A stretch of 33,346 bases of DNA from JBLHLB01 sp047618505 (GTDB lineage Bacteria > Planctomycetota > UBA1135 > GCA-002686595): the NCBI GenBank assembly GCA_047618505.1, contig JBLHLB010000012.1:1-33346 (forward strand), given 5' to 3'. Shown in pieces: positions 24,740 to 31,027 of the stretch. Position 1 is the first letter of the stretch. Each line of letters opens with the position of its first letter. The translations under genes and the position numbers were made by a program. Below the pieces are notes generated by a model. It saw nothing but the letters and a program-made list of their open reading frames with translations. It made no database searches and had not been told where the DNA came from.

Positions 24740-25003
24740 ATGAGCGCCATCCAAATCACCCACTGCGGAACATGAAGTTCCATCGCTACGAGGGCGGCGA
24801 GTTACGCCGCCTACATTCAGGAGCACCTGGACACACCCGTTCAGCTGACGCCGGGCCGTCGCGGACAGTTTGAGGTCGCCGTAGACGGCAAAACGGTCAT
24901 CGAGCGCAAGGGTGGGCTGATCGCCATGCTCACCCGCCGCCCCTGGCCCGAGGCCAGCGTTGTCCTAGGGGCCGTTCGCGAGGCTCTGAATTCCAAAGCT
25001 TGA
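24740..25003 (+). CDS. selW: SelW/Rdx-family selenoprotein (in-frame TGA = selenocysteine 12)
   Basis: An 87-residue thioredoxin-fold redox protein of the SelT/SelW/SelH (Rdx) family, read through TGA at 24773-24775. Seen: beta-strand start MSAIQITHCGT, then Sec12, giving C-G-T-U at 9-12, the family's CxxC/CxxU site. After the TGA the frame stays open for 75 codons and carries family features. These are an Ala-rich helix with LD..VQLTPG, then GRRGQFEVAVDGKTVIERKGG (family G-x-F-E-V-x-x-D/G-G-x-x-V-x-S/R-K-x-G), a Pro-rich stretch and a final helix VREAL. A SECIS-like hairpin follows the TGA. The next gene starts 2 bp after its TGA stop (25001-25003). GTG 24698 is an alternative start. Sec decoding needs selA/B/C/D elsewhere in the genome, not seen here. 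Confidence 0.9.
24793..24811 (+). promoter_or_regulatory. Bacterial SECIS-like hairpin inside selW
   Basis: GGCGGCG (24793-24799) pairs perfectly with CGCCGCC (24805-24811) around loop AGTTA, with a possible extra G-U pair (24792/24812). The loop begins 24 nt after the TGA and has G as its second base. This fits the known bacterial SECIS rules (loop 16-37 nt from UGA, a G in the first two loop bases). The element also codes for AASYAA. Confidence 0.75.
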
Positions 25004-25005
25004 CC

Positions 25006-25428
25006 ATGTCCAACCACTTGCTCTTCGAGACGGAACACTTCACTGCAAGTCAGGCCGACGGCTACCGCATCCCCGGCTATGTGATCGTCAATGCGAAGTC
25101 CGAGGTAACCGAGCTGGCGGACTTCCCCCCCGACGTCGCAACCGAACTCATGCAATGCCTCGCCCGCGCCGAAGCTCTGGTCAAGGCGCTGATCCAACCC
25201 GAGCGCATCTACCTGATGAAATTCGGCGAGATGGTCCCCCGCGTCCACTTTCACATCTTCCCGCGCACAGCACGCATCGGTGACGCCTACGCCGCCGAAG
25301 TCGATGACCCTAAGCCCTACTCGGGCGCACGCTTGGTCGACTGGATCTGGCAGCACCACGCGGCGCTGGGATTCACCGACAGGGAGATCAAGCACTTTGT
25401 TGAAGGCGCTCGGGTGCAATCCCGTTAG
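25006..25428 (+). CDS. HIT family hydrolase/nucleotidyl transferase
   Basis: A 140-residue histidine-triad protein; the family hydrolyses or transfers nucleotidyl groups (Ap4A, AMP-lysine and similar). Seen: YVIVNAKSEV in the first sheet, an acidic helix, and the triad region PRVHFHIFPR. Aligned to H-x-H-x-H-x-x-P-R, the first His is Arg while the nucleophile His and the third His are kept. The substrate is unknown. Start chosen at ATG 25006, 2 bp after the selW stop and without its own clear ribosome site, so translational coupling to selW is likely. A long hairpin follows. Confidence 0.87.
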   Translation: MSNHLLFETEHFTASQADGYRIPGYVIVNAKSEVTELADFPPDVATELMQCLARAEALVKALIQPERIYLMKFGEMVPRVHFHIFPRTARIGDAYAAEVDDPKPYSGARLVDWIWQHHAALGFTDREIKHFVEGARVQSR

Positions 25429-25463
25429 CTCTCCCCCAAGTCGTTTGGCTGTGCCAACAAGAA

Positions 25464-25506
25464 AGCAGGTCATCCCTCCGCACAATCAACGGAGGGATGA
25501 CCTGCT
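25464..25506. terminator. 17-bp perfect hairpin between HIT gene and sodB
   Basis: Arms 25464-25480 and 25490-25506 are exact reverse complements with a 9-nt loop. It lies between convergent genes. On the minus strand it is followed by TTCTTGTT, a weak U tract, which suits termination after sodB; on the plus strand it would close the selW-HIT transcript. Confidence 0.75.
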
Positions 25507-25539
25507 ATTCGATCCAACAGGATCGCGAGCCGAAGATCC

Positions 25540-26145
25540 CTAGCCGGCAAAAGCCGTCGCCGCGCGGTCCCAGTTGATCAGCTGGCAGAAGGCCTCGACG
25601 TACTTGGGGCGGGCGTTACGGTAGTCGACGTAGTAGGCGTGCTCCCAAACGTCGCAGACCATGACCGGGGTCAGGCCTTCGGTCACGGGGCAAGCGGCAT
25701 TGGAAGTCTGCACGATGGAGAGGGCTCCGTCGGTGCCCTTCACGAGCCAGGTCCAGCCACTACCGAAGTTCGTCGCGCACTTGCCTTTGAAGTCTTCCAT
25801 GAACTTGTCAAAGGAACCGAAGGCGGCGTTGATAGCAGTTGCCAAGTCGCCGGAGGGAGCCGAGGCGCCACCGGGCTCGATGCCCTGCCAGTAGAAGCTG
25901 TGGTTGAAGTGCTGGGCAGCGTTATTGAATACACCACCGGAGGAGGACGTGATGATGTCGCCCAAGCTCTTGCCCGCGAACTCTGTGCCTGCGATCAGCT
26001 TGTTCAGGTTCGTGACGTAGGCGTTGTGGTGCTTGCCGTGGTGATACTCCAGGGTCTCCGCCGAAATGTGCGGCTGCAGGCCGTCCATCGAAAAGGGCAG
26101 GGTCGGAAGCTCGTGAGTGGTCGCAGCTAGGAGGGGGTTGGCCAT
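25540..26145 (-). CDS. sodB: Superoxide dismutase, iron type
   Basis: Converts superoxide to hydrogen peroxide and oxygen; 201 residues, cytoplasmic (no signal peptide). Metal ligands by alignment to the family: His35 in YHHGKHHNAYV, His82 in FNHSFYW, Asp165 and His169 in CDVWEHAYYVDY. Gln78 in NNAAQHF and the TSNAACP segment (instead of the ANQD of Mn enzymes) favour iron. The start at 26145 gives the usual N-terminus; the frame is open upstream but not family-like. It lies 143 bp downstream of the methyltransferase-like gene, with a candidate operator in the gap. Confidence 0.95.
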   Translation of the reverse strand: MANPLLAATTHELPTLPFSMDGLQPHISAETLEYHHGKHHNAYVTNLNKLIAGTEFAGKSLGDIITSSSGGVFNNAAQHFNHSFYWQGIEPGGASAPSGDLATAINAAFGSFDKFMEDFKGKCATNFGSGWTWLVKGTDGALSIVQTSNAACPVTEGLTPVMVCDVWEHAYYVDYRNARPKYVEAFCQLINWDRAATAFAG

Positions 26146-26244
26146 GGTTCCGTAGGGAAATTGGTGCCGTTGGGAGAATCGAGGTCTTGGCCCAGGGGGG
26201 CCGGCGGTCAATTGGAGCAACTAGGTTGCCCTCAACTGACGGGA

Positions 26245-26283
26245 TGTCAATTTGATCTCAGGATACGAGTTATCCCGAGATCA
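26245..26283 (-). promoter_or_regulatory. Inverted repeat next to a TTGACA box upstream of sodB
   Basis: Arms 26253-26265 and 26271-26283 (13 nt each, one mismatch, 5-nt spacer) lie directly upstream, on the minus strand, of a perfect TTGACA at 26245-26250. The matching -10 at 17 bp (AACCTA) is poor. It may be an operator or activator site for sodB, or a hairpin ending the upstream transcript, whose stop is 5 bp away. Confidence 0.5.
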
Positions 26284-26288
26284 GCGTG

Positions 26289-26957
26289 CTAGCCCAGGCC
26301 CATCTGGGCGTGGAGGTACCACAGACACAGGACGCCAACGAGAATGTGAATCGGCTCGCCGTTGCGGGCCATGCTAAGGCGCAGAGACCAACCCGAGCGC
26401 GGAGCGTCCGTGGTCTCCTTATCGACATAGGGCGTCAGGCGCGGCAACAGGGCCCGCGTCTCAGCCGCCCAGCGCGCCCAGGGCTCCCCAAAGAGCCGGT
26501 GCAGCTTCTTGTCCTCGTACCGGATCGTATAGGGGTAGAAATAGAACATCAGGCCCAGGAAGAGGAGCCAGCTCCACCAGAGGCCCGAGGCGATGCAGAA
26601 GCCCACGCCCAGGAGCGTGTTACCCACATAGAGGGGGTGGCGCACGAAACCATAGGGGCCGGTGGTGGCCAAGAGCTCGTTCTTGACGACGACTCCGGAG
26701 GCCCAGAGGCGCACCAGCATGGCCACGGTGACAACTACCGCCCCGGCTACCCAGCTAGTGGATGTCGGGGTCCCGAAGCCCGTCAGCAGCAGGACCACGG
26801 CCACGCCCGCCAGCTGGCGGTGCTTCCGTCGCTTGGTCCAAAGAATGTAGGGAATCCGCGCGAACCCCGTCGGCTTGGGGCTCTTGTCAGCGGTTTCAGG
26901 GCCTATAGCTTCGCCGGAAGCGCCGGCCGGGGCGTCTGTGGTGAGAGTAGGTGTCAT
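26289..26957 (-). CDS. Isoprenylcysteine carboxyl methyltransferase-like (ICMT/PEMT) membrane protein
   Basis: A 222-residue membrane protein of the ICMT/phospholipid N-methyltransferase superfamily. Seen: an Ala/Thr-rich N-terminus of about 40 residues, then four to five transmembrane segments. The SAM-binding signature GPYGFVRHPLYVGNTLLGVG is followed by RYEDKKLHRLFGEPWARWAAETRALLPRL with the conserved Glu. The bacterial substrates are mostly unknown. The start at 26957 (MTPTLTTDAP) is preferred; an upstream in-frame extension reads into the tRNA region. It lies downstream of tRNA-Val on the same strand. Confidence 0.85.
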   Translation of the reverse strand: MTPTLTTDAPAGASGEAIGPETADKSPKPTGFARIPYILWTKRRKHRQLAGVAVVLLLTGFGTPTSTSWVAGAVVVTVAMLVRLWASGVVVKNELLATTGPYGFVRHPLYVGNTLLGVGFCIASGLWWSWLLFLGLMFYFYPYTIRYEDKKLHRLFGEPWARWAAETRALLPRLTPYVDKETTDAPRSGWSLRLSMARNGEPIHILVGVLCLWYLHAQMGLG

Positions 26958-27080
26958 CGTTTCCTGGTGTAGCCCCCGGGCAGGTTCCCGGGGAAGCGTC
27001 GGCCGCGGCCATTGACTGCGCCAACTTGGACCAAAAACTGGCGAAAAGCGGGCCCTCCGCTGTCCAAAGGGGCATCCGAA

Positions 27081-27157
27081 TGGTGGGCGATGAGGGGCTC
27101 GAACCCCCGACTTCATCCGTGTAAAGGATGCACTCTAGCCAACTGAGTTAATCGCCC
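27081..27157 (-). tRNA. tRNA-Val (anticodon TAC)
   Basis: Reads 77 nt on the minus strand including an encoded CCA (27081-27083). The acceptor stem pairs GGGCGAT with ATCGCCC, the anticodon stem CATCC with GGATG around loop TTTACAC, and the T arm has GGGGGTTCGAGCCCC. Anticodon TAC decodes GUA (valine). No intron. It stands alone between ugd and the ICMT-like gene. Confidence 0.97.
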
Positions 27158-27375
27158 TTGATCCGAATTCCGGTCGCTGGAGCCTTTCGGACGGTCTGCG
27201 GGCACCTCGATGTGGCGCCCGCGGCCCTCCAGGGTATCTTTCTGCTCTCCCGGGCTCCACCCCAAGCTCAAGCACTAGCCCGGTAGAGGTCGATTTAGGT
27301 TCATACTTACCCCTCCTCGGGGTCTGTGCGCCGCCTTTCGGCTGCTCTCCACCCCCTCTTCACTTCACGAGAACC

Positions 27376-28674
27376 ATGAGAATCGCGGTCATTGGAACGG
27401 GCTATGTCGGCCTGGTAGCTGGCACCTGCTTTGCCGAAAGCGGAAACGACGTGATCTGCGTCGACATCGACGAGGACAAGGTCCGCCGACTCCTCGCGGG
27501 CGAAGTGCCGATCTACGAACCCGGTCTCGAGGAGCTCATCCGGCGCAATGTGCAGGACGGTCGCCTGAAGTTCACGACCAACTACGCTGACGCCATCCCC
27601 GGCGCCAACCTCGCGTTCATCGCCGTGGGCACTCCCCCCGGCCAAGACGGCAGCGCGGATCTCAAGTACGTCCTGGCCGCCGCACGCAGCGTGGCCGAGA
27701 ACATGACCGACTACCTGGTCATCGTCGACAAGTCCACGGTTCCCGTGGGCACCGCGCGCAAAGTGCATGCGGCCGCCTCCAGCGCCACGAAGCACCCCTT
27801 CGACGTCGTCTCGAATCCCGAGTTTCTAAAGGAAGGCGCGGCCATCGATGACTTCCTGAAGCCCGATCGCGTTGTGATCGGCTCCGACAGCCAGCGCGCC
27901 GCCGACGTTATGGACGAGCTCTACTCGCCCTTCGTACGTTCCGGCAACCCGATCATCCACATGGACATCGAGTCCGCGGAGCTGACGAAGTACGCGGCCA
28001 ACGCCATGCTCGCCACGCGCATCTCCTTCATGAATGAGATCGCGAACATCTGCAACCGTGTCGGCGCCAACGTCGACAAGGTTCGTAAGGGAATCGGCTC
28101 CGATGCCCGCATCGGCTCCAAGTTTCTTTTCGCCGGACTCGGCTATGGAGGCTCGTGCTTCCCGAAGGATGTTCAGGCGATCGTCAAGACGGCCGAGTCC
28201 AACGGCTACGACTTCCGCATTCTACAGGCGGTCGAAGCGGTCAACGAGACGCAGAAGCGCCTGCTCTTCGATCTGGTGCAAGAGCACTACGGCAACGACA
28301 TCAAGGGCAAGCACTTTGCCGTATGGGGCCTGTCCTTCAAGCCCAACACCGACGACATGCGCGAGGCACCTAGCATCGTTGTGATCCGTCACCTCCTTGA
28401 GGCTGGCGCCACCGTCTGTGCTTACGATCCCGAAGCGATCGAGGAAGCCAAGCGCGAGCTGGGCGATTCGGTTACCTATTCCGAGGGACCCATGCGTGCC
28501 CTCAATGGAGCGGACGCCTTGATCCTGGTCACGGAGTGGAATGAGTTCCGCCGCCCGGACTTCGAGAAACTCCGGGACAAGCTGGCCGACAAGGTCGTCT
28601 TCGACGGCCGCAACATCTACCCGCGGCGGACCCTCGAGAATCTGGGGATGACGTACTACGGCATCGGCACCTGA
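27376..28674 (+). CDS. ugd: UDP-glucose 6-dehydrogenase
   Basis: Oxidises UDP-glucose to UDP-glucuronate with two NAD+, supplying uronic acids for polysaccharides. Seen: NAD motif GTGYVG (7-12), VDIDEDK, PIYEPGLEEL, AVGTPPGQDGSADLKYV, KSTVPVGTA, and SNPEFLKEGAAIDDFLKPDR. Lys205 in ELTKYAANA and catalytic Cys261 in GYGGSCFPKD are present, as is the C-terminal WGLSFKPNTDDMREAP. The length (432) is normal. It is transcribed alone and followed by a good intrinsic terminator. Confidence 0.97.
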   Translation: MRIAVIGTGYVGLVAGTCFAESGNDVICVDIDEDKVRRLLAGEVPIYEPGLEELIRRNVQDGRLKFTTNYADAIPGANLAFIAVGTPPGQDGSADLKYVLAAARSVAENMTDYLVIVDKSTVPVGTARKVHAAASSATKHPFDVVSNPEFLKEGAAIDDFLKPDRVVIGSDSQRAADVMDELYSPFVRSGNPIIHMDIESAELTKYAANAMLATRISFMNEIANICNRVGANVDKVRKGIGSDARIGSKFLFAGLGYGGSCFPKDVQAIVKTAESNGYDFRILQAVEAVNETQKRLLFDLVQEHYGNDIKGKHFAVWGLSFKPNTDDMREAPSIVVIRHLLEAGATVCAYDPEAIEEAKRELGDSVTYSEGPMRALNGADALILVTEWNEFRRPDFEKLRDKLADKVVFDGRNIYPRRTLENLGMTYYGIGT

Positions 28675-28722
28675 TCCCAGCAAAGACCCTGCTCTCCATT
28701 GCTCAAGGGTCAAGGAAACAAA

Positions 28723-28772
28723 AGGAAGGCCGGGCCGATCGCAGAAGCGTTCGATCCGGCCTTCCTGTTTTT
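28723..28772 (+). terminator. Rho-independent terminator of ugd
   Basis: AGGAAGGCCGG pairs with CCGGCCTTCCT, with a second inner pairing GATCG/CGATC, followed by GTTTTT (28767-28772). It starts 48 bp after the ugd stop. Confidence 0.85.
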
Positions 28773-29038
28773 GCCGGCGACACCAAAAGGTGTTGCTGGC
28801 CCCCACTTCAGCCGAAGCTTCGGTGGGGTTTGCACGATTCTAGAAGGAGCTGCGTTTCGCTCGCGCTGACCGAAGTCATCGCCAGTTCTACGCGACGCCA
28901 AAAGAAGCGCGCGGTGATGTCGTTTAGCAAGGGCCCCTCGGCGCGCCCGCGACGTGTGACTCAACAATGAGTCACGTAGTTGGGGACCGTCGTCGGACGA
29001 CCGTGGGTCTTGGAACCGTGAGGCTCATGCTCACGGTT
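28773..29038. other. Intergenic stretch with a run of hairpins
   Basis: No credible gene. Inverted repeats follow one another: 28773-28800 (12 pairs including two G-U, AAAA loop); 28801-28828 (CCCCA/TGGGG enclosing palindrome CCGAAGCTTCGG); 28956-28975 (7 bp); 28989-29001 (GTCGTC/GACGAC); 29014-29038 (9 bp perfect, 7-nt loop). The region lies between convergent ugd and the TPR-like gene. It could be serial terminators or a structured RNA. Confidence 0.45.
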
Positions 29039-29081
29039 GAAACATGTGCCTCCCTCTGTCAAGAGTTTCTCGGACGATCCG

Positions 29082-30023
29082 TCATGGTGCTTGAATTGAT
29101 TCCTGGTCAGACCCTGTTGTTTGTGTTCGCGCAAGTGCGGATCGAAGCGCGTCACGTGCACGCATTCGCCTAAACGCGTCACTTAATTTCTCGCCGCGCT
29201 CGCTCTCCTCCAAAAGCACCGAAGTTAGGCCGAAACCACAGCGCTCAAGCTGTGCTGCGGCCTCCTTGAGCTCGCCTTCTTCAATCCAAGCGAGTGTCAA
29301 CTCGTCGTGGGCTCGCAGTGCCAGGAATGGGTCGAGTGCGCGTTCTGCAACGCCATTCCAAGCCCGTCGCGCCTCGACATGCGCTCCACGTTGCCACCAA
29401 CAACGTCCTGCCCAGAGCCATCCGTTCTCACGGTGTCGTACCGCGGCACCGGAGTCCGAAGCCAAGGCCAAGTAGTGATCCAAGGCCTGGCGCAGGTCTC
29501 CGAGTCGCCGTGCAAGATGCCCGAGTTCCAGTCTCGCCCGCGCACGAAAAGGCGTCCCGACTCCCAACTTGCGCGCCAGCTTGAACTCTGCCCGGGCGGC
29601 ATCCAGGTCCTTGTCCGCACGCAACAATTCCCCTGCGCGGAACGCCCCTTCCGCAGAGACATCAGGCTCATCTGGGTGGTATGCACGCACCGCTTGATAG
29701 GCCTCAATTGCAAGGGAACGCCAGAATAGACGGTCCTCTGGACCTTTCCCGCGAAAGGAGCGCATCTTCAAACGACGGGCATGCGCCAACTGTGCTCGAC
29801 CACTGTCCATGTGGGGAACGCGAACCTCCAGGGGCAGCTCCTGCCCTTGATTCAACCGCTGTTGATTCGATTCCTGTCGCGGTCTGCCGTTCCTATCAAG
29901 CGCGCGTGCTTCACCCCCAAGCAACAGCAGAGACGAGCCCAGTAAGAGGCTCAGCAAGAAGCCCGGGCCTCGGCCAAACGACGCGTGCTCACGGCCCGCC
30001 CGAATCCTTTGGGGCCAACTCAT
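29082..30023 (-). CDS. Exported TPR-like protein coupled to an ECF sigma factor
   Basis: A 313-residue protein. Seen: a basic N-terminus, then a hydrophobic signal segment (about 20-38, FLLSLLLGSSLLLLGG) and a likely cleavage site near EARALD. The remainder is helical with tetratricopeptide-like pairs (AYQAVRAYHPDEPDVSAEGAFRAGELL, ARAEFKLARKLG, ARARLELGHLARRLGDLRQALDHYLAL). No enzyme motif is visible. The start at 30023 overlaps the sigma-factor stop by 4 bp (ATGA), where an anti-sigma factor is often found, but it lacks a zinc-finger anti-sigma signature. A role in envelope sensing or assembly is inference. Confidence 0.72.
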   Translation of the reverse strand: MSWPQRIRAGREHASFGRGPGFLLSLLLGSSLLLLGGEARALDRNGRPRQESNQQRLNQGQELPLEVRVPHMDSGRAQLAHARRLKMRSFRGKGPEDRLFWRSLAIEAYQAVRAYHPDEPDVSAEGAFRAGELLRADKDLDAARAEFKLARKLGVGTPFRARARLELGHLARRLGDLRQALDHYLALASDSGAAVRHRENGWLWAGRCWWQRGAHVEARRAWNGVAERALDPFLALRAHDELTLAWIEEGELKEAAAQLERCGFGLTSVLLEESERGEKLSDAFRRMRARDALRSALARTQTTGSDQESIQAP

Positions 30024-30715
30024 GAGGACATGCCCAGGGTGAGGGCAAAACGGCGAGTGGAGAGAATCCGTTCCGCCCGACCAAGTAATCGTCGACGCGC
30101 TCGATAGAGGCGGACCTTCACAAGCTGGGCAGGAACCGCCAGGCGCCTGGCGCACTCTGGCACGTTGCACTCATCGCGATAGAAGTACTCCAGGAGGGAT
30201 CGATCGGCCTCTCGGAGGTCGAAAAGCGCGCTCTGCACCAACTCCAGGGCATCTTCACTGGCCATCATCTCTGATCCCACACACACGTCGTTCGCCTCTT
30301 CCTCCACCACTAGGGAACTGGGAAGATTCGCCTCCTCCTCTTCATCCGCACCCGGGAGGCGCTGGGTTCGCTGTGCACAACGCCGCAAATCGCTATGGAC
30401 ATTGAGGGCGATCCGCGCTGTCCAGGCCCACAGGCGGCTGGGATCCTTGACACTGTCCCGATATCGGGCCGCGCGCAGGTAGGTCTCCTGAATCACGTCG
30501 TCAACATCGTTCTCATCGGAGCAGCGCAGTAGGAGCAACCTGCGCAAGCCCGGCTCCAACTCGCTCAGGCCGCGCCAGGGACCCTGACCCTGACCCTGAC
30601 CCTGACCCTGACCCTGACCCGCCTCATGCTCTCCGGAGTCCTCCTCGAAGATGCCCATTCCTTCTTCGGGGACTAGACCCTTCGACACTTGCTCGATCGT
30701 TGCCGTGATTTCCAA
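30020..30715 (-). CDS. ECF-type RNA polymerase sigma factor with Gly-Gln repeat
   Basis: A 231-residue sigma-70 family factor of the ECF type. Seen: region 2 at about 48-115 (DENDVDDVIQETYLRAARY, then WAWTARIALNVHSDLRR). An acidic linker with EEEEAN runs to about 160. Region 4 at about 168-215 contains LREADRSLLEYFYRDECNVPECARRLAVPAQLVKVRLYRARRRLL, with a helix-turn-helix. The N-terminal ~45 residues are extra and contain six to seven GQ dipeptides (about 33-45), encoded by a DNA hexamer repeat. The downstream overlapping TPR-like gene is its likely partner. Target promoters are unknown. Confidence 0.88.
   Translation of the reverse strand: MEITATIEQVSKGLVPEEGMGIFEEDSGEHEAGQGQGQGQGQGQGPWRGLSELEPGLRRLLLLRCSDENDVDDVIQETYLRAARYRDSVKDPSRLWAWTARIALNVHSDLRRCAQRTQRLPGADEEEEANLPSSLVVEEEANDVCVGSEMMASEDALELVQSALFDLREADRSLLEYFYRDECNVPECARRLAVPAQLVKVRLYRARRRLLGRAERILSTRRFALTLGMSS
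30581..30620. repeat. Hexanucleotide tandem repeat (ACCCTG)6 in the sigma-factor gene
   Basis: Six full ACCCTG units plus ACCC, uninterrupted. On the coding strand it gives alternating Gly and Gln. Changes in copy number would keep the frame and only alter the length of the Gly-Gln tract. Confidence 0.95.
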
Positions 30716-31027
30716 GCCGGTTCTCCTGCGCTCTCCTTTTTATCCTGGCACGCCGAACACCGCATCCGACGTCGCACCCAGGGAAGAAGAACACCGCCAA
30801 GCGCCCCCGTGGCGTCACACCTCCGCCGTGGACAATCAGCACGCCCCGAATCCAGGCATCAATGCTGCTCGACCATTCGCCAAGCTCCCCACCCCGATAA
30901 TTGGCTCCCCCCGCGCCCTATCAAGGGCAGCAACCCCAACAAACGGCCATGCATCCCGCAATCCCCAATGGCCTGGGGGAAACCCAATGGCTTCCCCCTC
31001 GAAGACGCTAGCTTGCGAGACGCGCGA
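30716..31027. other. Intergenic region upstream of the sigma-factor gene
   Basis: 312 bp without a credible gene on either strand. It should contain the minus-strand promoter of the sigma operon and the end of the upstream TPR gene transcript. A weak GCCC/GGGC hairpin near 30917 is the only structure noted. Confidence 0.4.

Noticed and set aside
24773..24775. TGA considered as a true stop making the SelW-like sequence a pseudogene
   Set aside because: The TGA is exactly at the CxxU redox position, the downstream frame is intact, and a SECIS-like hairpin follows; a random nonsense mutation would be unlikely to land there.
24632..25485. Open frames on the minus strand opposite selW and the HIT gene (up to 214 codons)
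   Set aside because: They lack family motifs and mirror the codon pattern of the plus-strand genes; the plus strand explains the region.
28967..29173. 68-codon plus-strand open frame in the hairpin region
   Set aside because: It overlaps the end of the TPR-like gene, contains hairpin sequence, and shows no recognisable domain or ribosome site.
30581..30620. Tandem repeat considered as a CRISPR or telomere-like element
   Set aside because: Units are 6 bp without spacers and lie inside an intact coding frame as Gly-Gln codons.
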